The notes: generated by a model not told the origin, from the sequence alone. Shown: positions 1-5,104, counted from the first letter of the stretch. The stretch: 9,087 nucleotides of DNA from a bacterium (GCA_021784535.1 JAJYHW010000005.1:1-9087); one strand, 5' to 3'. Program-made: numbers and translations.

Positions 1-1341
1 ATCTCTCTTGAAGAACTCAATAAAATAACAACAATTCTTGAAACAGTCATGGCAACAAAATTGTTTTATATAAAAACTGCAACGTTTCAGCAATTAGAAG
101 GATTACAATCTATTCTTCCCCGTGCTGAGAATCAGTTACAGCAGAAAAGAAATCTTGATTCCTCAAGCGCTGCTCTCACATTTCCATTCGTATCAAGTGA
201 GCTGGTTCAGGAATCCGGTATGCTCTATGGAATAAATAAGTCAAACAATTCGCTGGTTATTATTGACCGTTTTTCTCTGTATAACGCAAACGCAATCATT
301 TTTGCACAATCAGGAAGCGGGAAAGGTTATACGGCAAAAGTTGAGATTCTCAGACAGCTTATGCAGGGAACAAAAGTTATTGTTATTGATCCTGAGCGGG
401 AATATAAACAACTGGCCGACTCTGTAAATGGAACATATATAAAATTATCTGCAAAATCGAAAGAGAAAATTAATCCGTTTGATTTTCTGACAAGTGCCTA
501 CGCAGAAGGTAATGATTTAGCAGAGCATATTCAAGACGTAACGGAAATCATTTCACTTATGGTTGGGGGATTATCATCTGAGGAAAAAGCATTTATTGAT
601 AAGGCAATGATTAAAGTATATAAAAGTCATGGCTACACGCTTCATAATACCTATACCTCAAAAGCAAACAGGAATAACCGGGGCAAAAAACCAAAACAGA
701 AAAGCTATCCGCTCCTTAAAGATTTTTATACTATCCTGAAAGAGATGAAACAAAAGGATTTGTGTAACAGACTTGAGCGTTTTGTAAAAGGTTCGCTCTC
801 TACTGTTTTTGATTCCCAAACAAATATATCTCTTGATAACCGGCTTATTGTTTTTGATATTAAAGATCTCCCTGAATCACTGCGTCAGATCATGATGCTT
901 GTTGTTGCAAATTTTGTTCAAAATACAGTCAAAAGCAGTCCGCAAAAAAGAATACTTGTTATTGATGAAGGATGGATGCTTTTAGAACACGTTGAATCGG
1001 CACGTTTTATTTCAGGACTTGTCAGACGCGCAAGAAAATATTACCTGGGAGTAACTATTATAACGCAGCAGGCAAATGATTTTCTCACATCAGATTATGG
1101 AAGAGCTATCGCTTCACAATCTGCTCTTCGTATTCTTATGAAACAGGACACAACAACAATTAAACGAGTTGCAGAAGAGTTTAAGCTTTCCGAGTATGAA
1201 GAACATTTCCTTCTTGCCTGTGAACGTGGAGAGGCACTTATTATTGCCGATCAGAATCATGTAGCGGTCAAAGTAGTTGCATCAGGAAAAGAACATCCGC
1301 TCATTACAACAAATCCTGCTGAAATACATACAGAAAGATAA
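1..1341 (+). CDS. VirB4-type type IV secretion ATPase, 5'-truncated by window edge
   Basis: This is the C-terminal 446 codons of a VirB4/TraC-like ATPase that would power a type IV secretion or pilus machine at the inner face of the membrane. The frame is open to base 1, so the ATG at 49 is an internal methionine and the true start lies outside. Counting residues from base 1, the P-loop AQSGSGKGYT is at 102-111 and the Walker B stretch LVIDEGW is at 319-325 (D322, E323). It is followed by a basic RRARKYY segment and the ITQQANDF motif usual downstream of Walker B in VirB4 proteins. The residue after the P-loop lysine is glycine (109) instead of the usual Ser/Thr; Y110-T111 follow. The M23 peptidase gene begins 5 nt after the stop, so they are probably one operon. 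Family assignment is strong; the substrate (DNA, protein or pilin) cannot be read from this. Confidence 0.9.
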   Translation: MSLEELNKITTILETVMATKLFYIKTATFQQLEGLQSILPRAENQLQQKRNLDSSSAALTFPFVSSELVQESGMLYGINKSNNSLVIIDRFSLYNANAIIFAQSGSGKGYTAKVEILRQLMQGTKVIVIDPEREYKQLADSVNGTYIKLSAKSKEKINPFDFLTSAYAEGNDLAEHIQDVTEIISLMVGGLSSEEKAFIDKAMIKVYKSHGYTLHNTYTSKANRNNRGKKPKQKSYPLLKDFYTILKEMKQKDLCNRLERFVKGSLSTVFDSQTNISLDNRLIVFDIKDLPESLRQIMMLVVANFVQNTVKSSPQKRILVIDEGWMLLEHVESARFISGLVRRARKYYLGVTIITQQANDFLTSDYGRAIASQSALRILMKQDTTTIKRVAEEFKLSEYEEHFLLACERGEALIIADQNHVAVKVVASGKEHPLITTNPAEIHTER

Positions 1342-1346
1342 CTATT

Positions 1347-1961
1347 GTGAATCCGCTTGTTTTCCGTGCCATTATCGCCGCCATAACTTTTAGAAATATA
1401 TTAAAGTATGTACTTATAATGATTCTTTTTATCATTTTGCTTCCTTTTTTATCAGTTCTTATCGTTTCAAATGCAGGTATACAGGCTGTCTCAAATCAGC
1501 TTGCAAGTGTCAATCTTCAGAATCATACGATAAAGATTCATGACCCGACAGGAAAGGTGATAGCAGCAATTCAAGCACAAACTGTCTGGCCGGTTCACGG
1601 CGTAGTTACACTAGGATTTGGTCAGCCTGATCTTCCTTACCAGCCCTTTCATACAGGTATGGATATCGCTGCTGCATATGACACTCCGATTACTCCTTTT
1701 ATGAAAGGTAAAGTAATTGCAGTCGGACATCTTAATTGGGGTTATGGCAATTACGTCGTAGTTGATCATGGAAACAATGTAACTTCAATCTACGGACATA
1801 TGAACAGGACAAGTGCAACGGTTGGGCAATCAGTAAAGCCGGGAGATATCATCGGCTATGAAGGACAAACAGGCTGGGCAACGGGTCCTCATGTACATTT
1901 TGAGATAAGAGTTTTTGGTATTCCTGTCAATCCAAGGACATTTGTTAGGGGGAATCCTTAA
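1347..1961 (+). CDS. Membrane-anchored M23 family (LytM-type) metallopeptidase
   Basis: This 204-residue protein should be a zinc endopeptidase that cuts peptidoglycan cross-links outside the membrane. A single hydrophobic segment at about residues 18-43 serves as a signal anchor. The M23 domain fills residues 80-200 with all expected residues: H102 and D106 (HTGMD), H151 (YGHM), and H182/H184 (PHVHFE). In the family H102, D106 and H184 bind zinc, while H151 and H182 assist catalysis. It starts at GTG 1347, 5 nt after the VirB4 stop, with only a weak purine stretch upstream, so it is probably translationally coupled. In CPR genomes such peptidases commonly sit beside VirB4 genes, where wall opening for the secretion channel is the usual inference. 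The last codons contain a strong AGGGGG Shine-Dalgarno and the stop overlaps an ATG at 1961, so another gene once followed. Confidence 0.9.
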   Translation: MNPLVFRAIIAAITFRNILKYVLIMILFIILLPFLSVLIVSNAGIQAVSNQLASVNLQNHTIKIHDPTGKVIAAIQAQTVWPVHGVVTLGFGQPDLPYQPFHTGMDIAAAYDTPITPFMKGKVIAVGHLNWGYGNYVVVDHGNNVTSIYGHMNRTSATVGQSVKPGDIIGYEGQTGWATGPHVHFEIRVFGIPVNPRTFVRGNP

Positions 1962-2293
1962 TGCTCATAGATAAAAATGGTAGTGCAGCCAATAATGCAA
2001 GATAACATCGCCATTATCTGAGTAAGTATAGACATACCATATTTGCGCATTCTGACAGGTTTTAGGGTTTTATCGTAAGCATTGTTTTTTTACTTTTGAT
2101 GCAATCATTTCATTGGCCGATCATTCCACTTGTTAGGTATCAAAATTTAGTTATAAGCTATCCTGCAATGGAATATATTTTTGTTCTTGATAAAGATAAC
2201 AGATACAAAGTTCAAAAAGCAGTGAAACTCCACGGGCGCCGCTGCGGCTTTGCCCGTGGCTCCTTTTCCCCTACAATTAGCCTTTCATCATGA
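1961..2293 (+). pseudogene. Probable broken third gene of the secretion operon
   Basis: An ATG at 1961 overlaps the peptidase stop (TAATG) and has AGGGGG at 1948-1953 at good spacing, so translation should begin here. The frame hits TAA after 14 codons (2003-2005) and TAG at 2063-2065, then stays open to the TGA at 2291-2293. Read through those stops it gives a short polar start, a basic stretch (HRHYLSKYRHT), one strongly hydrophobic segment encoded at about 2066-2125, and a polar tail with LDKDNRYKVQKAVK. The last part of the frame runs through a GC-rich hairpin, so the original end is uncertain. Seen directly: the strong start and the two in-frame stops. Inferred: that this is a decayed small membrane protein of the operon. 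I do not recognise the family, and chance remains possible for the downstream part. Confidence 0.35.
2230..2259. terminator. GC-rich hairpin, possible bidirectional terminator
   Basis: An 8-bp perfect stem CCACGGGC/GCCCGTGG (2230-2237 with 2252-2259) encloses a second inverted pair GCCGC/GCGGC (2238-2242, 2244-2248). It is strikingly GC-rich in AT-rich surroundings. It lies between the decayed plus-strand frame and the end of the minus-strand pseudogene, where a terminator serving both would fit. The T-run is poor: CTCCTTTT follows on the plus strand, and on the minus strand the T5 is about 11 nt away. It may instead be a dispersed palindromic repeat. Confidence 0.45.
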
Positions 2294-2627
2294 AGCACTT
2301 TTTTCTTTAGCAATAGTGAGTGCTTCTTCAATCTTCCCATTTTTAATATGTTCACTTATGAGAATTAGTCTTTTTTGCCGATCTTCTTCTTCAATAGATT
2401 TTGCATATTTTAGAAATAAGGCTTTTGCTTCAATGCGATCGACACTCAACGCGTAAAGTTTATTTAATAAATCTTTTTTTTCTTGTATTGGAAGAAAAGA
2501 CAGAAATTCCTGAGCGACCTTTTATGCTTCCTCATTTGTTAGTGTTGCTTGATCTAATTTTTTCGTAATCTCATCAAGAAGCGCTTTTAATTTCTTCCGT
2601 AAGATCTTGTATTTTGTTATCAACCAT
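2288..2627 (-). pseudogene. Broken small helical protein (frameshift plus stop)
   Basis: Reading minus from ATG 2627, the frame starts MVDNKIQDLTEEIK and reaches TGA four codons later. Removing one A from the AAAA run at 2585-2588 restores a frame continuing ALLDEITKKLDQATLTNEEA, a TAA at 2522-2524, then 77 open codons (KVAQEFLSFLP..., ending EEALTIAKEKSAS) and a TGA at 2288-2290. The repaired product would be about 112 residues, very rich in Glu, Lys, Leu and Ile and apparently all-helical, perhaps coiled-coil. The sense-like composition on both sides of each lesion argues for one gene with an A-run slippage and a CAA-to-TAA type change. A TATAAT-like box (2639 to 2634, minus) sits 6 nt before the ATG. 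I do not recognise the family. Confidence 0.7.
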
Positions 2628-2750
2628 ATTGTCATTATAACGATTGTTTTAAGCGTTATCGCAGGGATATGGTTTGGTAATGGTATTCCACATTCTGGGA
2701 ATAGTCAAACTCAAGCTCAGGGAGAAAGAGATATAAAATATCAAGCATAG
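2607..2750 (+). pseudogene. Truncated copy of the small GNGIPH membrane ORF
   Basis: This frame contains copy 1 of the repeat, reading ITIVLSVIAGIWFGNGIPH (a hydrophobic helix, then a G-N-G-x-P-H turn). It then diverges into a short hydrophilic tail SGNSQTQAQGERDIKYQA before the TAG at 2748-2750. The only candidate start codon nearby is TTG at 2607, and its 5' part lies antisense to the minus-strand pseudogene, so a real start is doubtful. It is most simply the 5' fragment of the same small gene found whole or nearly whole at 3840, with its downstream part replaced by unrelated sequence. Confidence 0.25.
2634..2697 (+). repeat. 64-bp direct repeat, copy 1
   Basis: It matches 3843-3906 over 64 positions with three mismatches (at 2642, 2645 and 2695), including a perfect 49-bp core at 2646-2694. 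The offset is 1209 bp. Read on the plus strand both copies encode ITIVLSVIAGIWFGNGIPH. The two copies bracket the RelB/RelE-type pair and its debris. Confidence 0.9.
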
Positions 2751-2796
2751 ACGATAAAGAAAAGAGCAAAGCACAAGAGAATATTTGAAAATGGTG

Positions 2797-2825
2797 TTGA
2801 CAAACGCATACGATGTCTATACAAT
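2797..2825 (+). promoter_or_regulatory. Sigma70-type promoter of the RelB/RelE-like pair
   Basis: A perfect TTGACA (2797-2802), a 17-bp spacer and TACAAT (2820-2825) lie just before the antitoxin ATG at 2835. Only 9 nt separate the -10 box from the ATG and no Shine-Dalgarno fits between, so the mRNA is probably leaderless or nearly so. Confidence 0.8.
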
Positions 2826-2830
2826 GTATA
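2808..2830 (+). promoter_or_regulatory. Candidate antitoxin operator overlapping the -10 box
   Basis: Two 9-bp direct repeats, ATACGATGT (2808-2816) and ATACAATGT (2819-2827), are 11 bp apart start to start, about one helical turn. The second overlaps a palindrome TATAC-AAT-GTATA (2818-2830) that contains the -10 box. Ribbon-helix-helix antitoxins bind as cooperating dimers to such tandem sites and repress their own operon. The sites are seen; binding is inferred. Confidence 0.5.
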
Positions 2831-2834
2831 TATT

Positions 2835-3122
2835 ATGAGTACAGTTTTACTAACTATTAAAACCGACCCGGCGACGAAAAAGGAATTAAAAGATTTTGCT
2901 GCTGAGTTAGGTGTAACGAGCACCGCTTTTGTCAACATGGTTGTAAAGCAAGCACTACGAGAGCGTCGCGTCGTATTGAGTGCTAATTTAGAGCCTACAC
3001 CTTACCTTGAAACTATCATGCGTGAGGCTGACGACGATTATCAGAATGATAGAGATATAACTCACACCAACAGTCCCAAAGAGGCTCTAGCTCACCTCGA
3101 CAGCCTGATGCAAAAGAAATAG
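2835..3122 (+). CDS. RelB/DinJ-family antitoxin
   Basis: This 95-residue protein has an N-terminal ribbon-helix-helix: beta strand STVLLTIKTD at 2-11, then helices through KKELKDFAAELGVTSTAFVN (15-34) and the helix continuing to R44. The remainder is an acidic, polar tail (55-95) of the kind that wraps around and neutralises the toxin. It is normal length for the family. The ATG at 2835 follows the -10 box by 9 nt and is the first possible start. It is 1 nt upstream of the toxin gene, the standard antitoxin-first order of RelBE and DinJ-YafQ pairs. It should bind the tandem repeats around its own promoter. Confidence in the RHH antitoxin call is high because of the partner; RelB versus DinJ is not resolvable by eye. 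Confidence 0.85.
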   Translation: MSTVLLTIKTDPATKKELKDFAAELGVTSTAFVNMVVKQALRERRVVLSANLEPTPYLETIMREADDDYQNDRDITHTNSPKEALAHLDSLMQKK

Positions 3123-3123
3123 C

Positions 3124-3384
3124 ATGAAGATAGATTTTACAAAAGGCTTTAATAAACAATTTGAGAAGTTACCGCAAAAACGCCAGAAAAAAACTCGCGA
3201 CGCTATCAAGTTATACCTGCAAGACGCTACCATTCCATCACTCCGGCTCCACGCACTAAAGGGCGAATGGAAAGGACATTTATCAATAAGTGCGGGTGGG
3301 GATCTGCGTATTCACTTCAAAATGGTTGACCAGGATACCTTACTATTTGTAGCAGTAGGCGGTCACAATCAGCTCTATAAATAA
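3124..3384 (+). CDS. RelE/YafQ-family mRNA-cleaving toxin
   Basis: This 86-residue protein is the likely ribosome-dependent endoribonuclease of the pair. The pattern matches RelE-superfamily toxins: a basic helical N-terminal half (NKQFEKLPQKRQKKTRDAIK), then LRLHALKGEWKGHLSIS, GGDLRIHFK and the C-terminal GGHNQLYK. By position H43, H52, D60, H81 and Y85 correspond to the residues that YafQ uses for catalysis (its H50, H63, D67, H87, F91); this alignment is mine by eye. All are present, so the toxin looks active. The ATG is 1 nt after the antitoxin stop with only a weak purine stretch upstream, consistent with translational coupling that keeps toxin below antitoxin. Two stops in a row end it (TAATAA, 3382-3387). 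Confidence 0.88.
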   Translation: MKIDFTKGFNKQFEKLPQKRQKKTRDAIKLYLQDATIPSLRLHALKGEWKGHLSISAGGDLRIHFKMVDQDTLLFVAVGGHNQLYK

Positions 3385-3533
3385 TAAACCAAAACCAGCA
3401 CCACTCGCATGATGCATACTTAAACGGAAACAAGGACATCCTATTTGCCACAGACAATAGTTCGTTTACTGTGATATTTATAAAAGATATCTCGATGGAC
3501 AAACTATACAAAGTAAGCCTTACAGGACGATAA
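3381..3533 (+). pseudogene. Gene scrap: C-terminal coding fragment without a start
   Basis: In a frame different from the toxin, 50 codons are open up to TAA 3531-3533, reading in part NGNKDILFATDNSSF and IFIKDISMDKLYKVSLTGR. The composition is protein-like: alternating polar and hydrophobic strands and a basic end. There is no start codon with a ribosome site upstream; the frame simply begins after a stop at 3378-3380. It looks like the tail of a gene whose front was lost. I cannot name the family, and chance is possible. Confidence 0.3.
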
Positions 3534-3579
3534 ATACAAGCAATCAAAAGAGGGGAATATTAATAACGGGAAGTGTTAG

Positions 3580-3688
3580 AAACTATATGGTGTTAAAAAG
3601 ACTGTTGCATATGAAGAATTAACCGGACTTGTTAACAAGGGAATTATTAAGAAGCAAGACAGGGCATAGGACAGGATATAACATAAAG
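3580..3688 (+). pseudogene. Relic of a winged-helix (Fic-tail-like) DNA-binding domain
   Basis: After a TAG at 3577-3579 the frame reads KLYGVKKTVAYEELTGLV then NKGIIKKQDRA to a TAG at 3667-3669. Shifting one frame from about 3668 continues RTGYNIK. Together these resemble the recognition helix and wing of winged-helix domains, where a T/S-x-Y-R/E-x-L-x-x-L-V-x-K-G-I-L-K-K pattern is followed by a wing with G-x-x-Y. Such domains occur at the ends of Fic-type proteins and in transcriptional regulators. Stops on both sides and the frame change mean it is not expressed as such. Recognition is from the motif alone. Confidence 0.35.
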
Positions 3689-3821
3689 GTTCGGTTAAAG
3701 TTCAAAACGACCGGTAAAGGTGGAGCTGCTGTACTTATCCATTATCTTTTAGGGGTGTCACAGATTTACACCTGTTTAGTTTTACCTTTTGAGTATGACG
3801 AATGGATCAACTCAAGGAATT

Positions 3822-3830
3822 TGGTATACT
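3822..3830 (+). promoter_or_regulatory. Extended -10 promoter element before the small membrane ORF
   Basis: TGGTATACT (TG at 3822-3823, TATACT at 3825-3830) forms an extended -10. It ends 9 nt before the GTG at 3840. No convincing -35 is visible. Confidence 0.35.
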
Positions 3831-3839
3831 AACAGGAGA

Positions 3840-3962
3840 GTGATTATAACAATCGTTTTAAGCGTTATCGCAGGGATATGGTTTGGTAATGGTATTCCAC
3901 ATTTTGTCATAGAGATTACTAAAAAGACCTATCCAGGTAGCCTTGTTCCACTCCTATTATAA
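3840..3962 (+). CDS. Small GNGIPHF membrane protein, possibly truncated
   Basis: This 40-codon frame from GTG 3840 begins with a hydrophobic helix (ITIVLSVIAGIWFG, about residues 4-17), then NGIPHFVIEITKKTYP and a short hydrophobic end. From memory, a G-N-G-x-P-H-F motif after a first membrane helix occurs in small uncharacterised bacterial membrane proteins that are longer than this, so it may be cut short. An AGGAG (3834-3838) and an extended -10 box (3825-3830) precede the GTG, but the AGGAG is too close for normal Shine-Dalgarno use. It contains copy 2 of the direct repeat; the other copy, at 2607-2750, has lost everything after NGIPH. No function can be assigned. Confidence 0.35.
   Translation: MIITIVLSVIAGIWFGNGIPHFVIEITKKTYPGSLVPLLL
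3843..3906 (+). repeat. 64-bp direct repeat, copy 2
   Basis: Second copy of the repeat at 2634-2697, with 61 of 64 bases identical. Here the repeat forms the 5' half of a short membrane-protein frame that continues to 3962. The sequence diverges at both ends of the match, so the boundaries are sharp. Confidence 0.9.
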
Positions 3963-3974
3963 GCAAAAGATATA

Positions 3975-3983
3975 TGCTATACT
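3975..3983 (+). promoter_or_regulatory. Extended -10 promoter of the DUF6922/AbiEii pair
   Basis: TGCTATACT (TG 3975-3976, TATACT 3978-3983) ends 6 nt before the ATG at 3990. No good -35 or Shine-Dalgarno is seen. At the usual distance the start site would fall on or beside the A of the ATG, giving a leaderless mRNA. Confidence 0.6.
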
Positions 3984-3989
3984 TTTTCT

Positions 3990-4295
3990 ATGAGACAGGC
4001 AATTCCGCAAAGATTACAAAGTATTTTATGGTCAAGTGATGTAAGCAAATTGGACTCTGATAAAAACAAAACATATATTATTCATCAAATTCTGTCACAT
4101 GGCAGGATGGAGGATATTCTCTGGATATTTTCAATCTATCCAAAAAAAATTATTCAGGAATCATTTATCAATCATCCGTTTAAAGAGTACGAAGCTGCAC
4201 GTTTTTATTTCATCAAAAAATATCTGCTGAATCTTGATGTCAATCCAATAAATGAAAAAAATTATGTCAAAAATACACCTCGAAATATTGGATAA
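3990..4295 (+). CDS. DUF6922-like protein, partner of AbiEii-type nucleotidyltransferase
   Basis: This 101-residue protein has the look of DUF6922 proteins: an opening RQAIPQRLQSILWSSDVSKLD, then KTYIIHQILSHGRMEDILWIF, a helical middle, and a KEYEAARFYFIKKYLL end. In other genomes members of this family commonly precede an AbiEii/AbiGii-type nucleotidyltransferase gene and may act as its antitoxin or regulator; that is inference from order, not a demonstrated role. The ATG follows an extended -10 element by 6 nt and is likely the first transcribed codon. Its 3' end overlaps the nucleotidyltransferase start by 32-44 nt, depending on which ATG that gene uses, so the two are co-translated. No membrane segment or catalytic motif is visible. 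Confidence 0.65.
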   Translation: MRQAIPQRLQSILWSSDVSKLDSDKNKTYIIHQILSHGRMEDILWIFSIYPKKIIQESFINHPFKEYEAARFYFIKKYLLNLDVNPINEKNYVKNTPRNIG

Positions 4296-4902
4296 GGAAA
4301 GACAATCAGTCTTTCATTCGCTTGCAGTATTTAAGAAAAACTGCTACCTAGCGGGAGAAACAGCTCTTGCTCTGCAATTGGCGCATAGAGAATCTTTTGA
4401 TTTTGATATATTTATCAACAATCCTGTTTCCGCTACGCTCAAAGCGCAAATAAAAGAATTATTTGGCGATGTAGCATATTACGTCGATTCAAAAGAACAA
4501 ATAAGCTTTCGTACTCAAAATAATATTCATATTACATTTCTTTGGTACTATTTTAATACGCTTTTTCCGCTCCTGCAGACTGATTCACTTCCTCTTGCTT
4601 CTTTTAAAGACATCGCTGCAGATAAAGCTCATACCATTGGAAGACGTGCTGCATGGCGGGATTATGTTGATTTTTATTTTCTTTTACACAAACCATGGGT
4701 ACCTCTTGAAGAAATTATTGTAATAGCTAAGAAAAAATTCAAAAAAGAATTTAACGAAGTATTATTCCTCCAACAACTTGTTTACTTTGAAGATCTTGAG
4801 CGAACTCCAATTTCCTATATAAATGCATCTCCAGATGAAAAGGAAATTATTCAATTTCCTAAAAAACACGTTAAGGCTTATGCAAAAAACCTGATACAAT
4901 AA
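4252..4902 (+). CDS. AbiEii/AbiGii-type nucleotidyltransferase (putative toxin)
   Basis: This protein of 216 residues (212 if the ATG at 4264 is used) belongs to the polymerase-beta-fold nucleotidyltransferases found in AbiE-like abortive infection and toxin-antitoxin systems. The signature is YLAGETALALQLAHR at 32-46 followed by SFDFDIF at 48-54, with D50 and D52 as the metal-binding pair. A later LASFKDIAADKAHTIGRR and WRDYVDFYFLL (135-145) match the conserved second half of the family, where K125, R136 and D137 are likely functional. The family usually has a G-G-T/S before the aspartates; here it reads G-E-T. Neither start has a clear Shine-Dalgarno; the overlap with the upstream gene suggests coupling. 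The characterised AbiEii acts with an AbiEi regulator, but here the partner is a DUF6922-like protein. Confidence 0.82.
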   Translation: MKKIMSKIHLEILDKERQSVFHSLAVFKKNCYLAGETALALQLAHRESFDFDIFINNPVSATLKAQIKELFGDVAYYVDSKEQISFRTQNNIHITFLWYYFNTLFPLLQTDSLPLASFKDIAADKAHTIGRRAAWRDYVDFYFLLHKPWVPLEEIIVIAKKKFKKEFNEVLFLQQLVYFEDLERTPISYINASPDEKEIIQFPKKHVKAYAKNLIQ

Positions 4903-5001
4903 TTTTCCACTTACAAGGATGGTTTTTGCATATTTTATTACATCCTTCTAAATTATCTCTATATACCACTACCGTGCTTATTTTCTAACCTTATTTTACT
5001 C

Positions 5002-5030
5002 TTGCGATATTATAGGTTATCGTATATAAT
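5002..5030 (+). promoter_or_regulatory. Sigma70-type promoter of the glycan unit
   Basis: TTGCGA (5002-5007), a 17-bp spacer and a perfect TATAAT (5025-5030) would start transcription near 5037. That leaves a leader of about 67 nt before the ATG at 5105. This is unlike the toxin-antitoxin-like units here, whose -10 boxes nearly touch the start codon. Confidence 0.65.
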
Positions 5031-5067
5031 ACTACTCTGGGATACGGTAACGTTTCCTTTCTGCCCG

Positions 5068-5093
5068 CCAATCCAATAAACGGATTGGTTTTT
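5068..5093 (+). terminator. Terminator-like hairpin in the leader of the glycan unit
   Basis: A 7-bp perfect stem CCAATCC/GGATTGG (5068-5074 with 5082-5088), a 7-nt loop and T5 (5089-5093) form an intrinsic-terminator shape. It lies downstream of the promoter and 1 nt before the GAAGGG ribosome site (5095-5100). It may end transcripts from the upstream unit, act as an attenuator, or both. Confidence 0.6.
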
Positions 5094-5104
5094 AGAAGGG
5101 AAAA

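Noticed and set aside
49..51. ATG at 49 as the start of the VirB4 gene
   Set aside because: The frame is open and protein-like (ISLEELNKITTILETV) back to base 1, and VirB4 proteins need a long region before the P-loop.
1963..2089. A minus-strand frame with MRKYGMSILTQIMAML
   Set aside because: Only about 33 codons from its ATG, with no ribosome site or promoter, and antisense to the coupled frame starting at 1961. Not enough to call a gene.
2250..2456. A plus-strand 68-codon open frame
   Set aside because: It lies antisense to the minus-strand pseudogene, whose repaired frame looks far more protein-like.
3754..3772. Inverted repeat GGTGT/ACACC that resembles a transposon end
   Set aside because: The stem is only 5 bp with a 9-nt loop, there is a single copy in the window, and no transposase or matching second end is present.
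3629..3832. A 67-codon open frame on the plus strand
   Set aside because: It starts inside the winged-helix relic without a ribosome site, and most of its product has no recognisable pattern. Only its first part (RTGYNIK) seems to continue the relic after a frame change.
4915..4947. AAGGATG/CATCCTT hairpin after the AbiEii-type gene as a terminator
   Set aside because: The 7-bp stem is real, but the loop is 19 nt and no T-run follows, so termination is unlikely. The hairpin at 5068-5093 is a better candidate.
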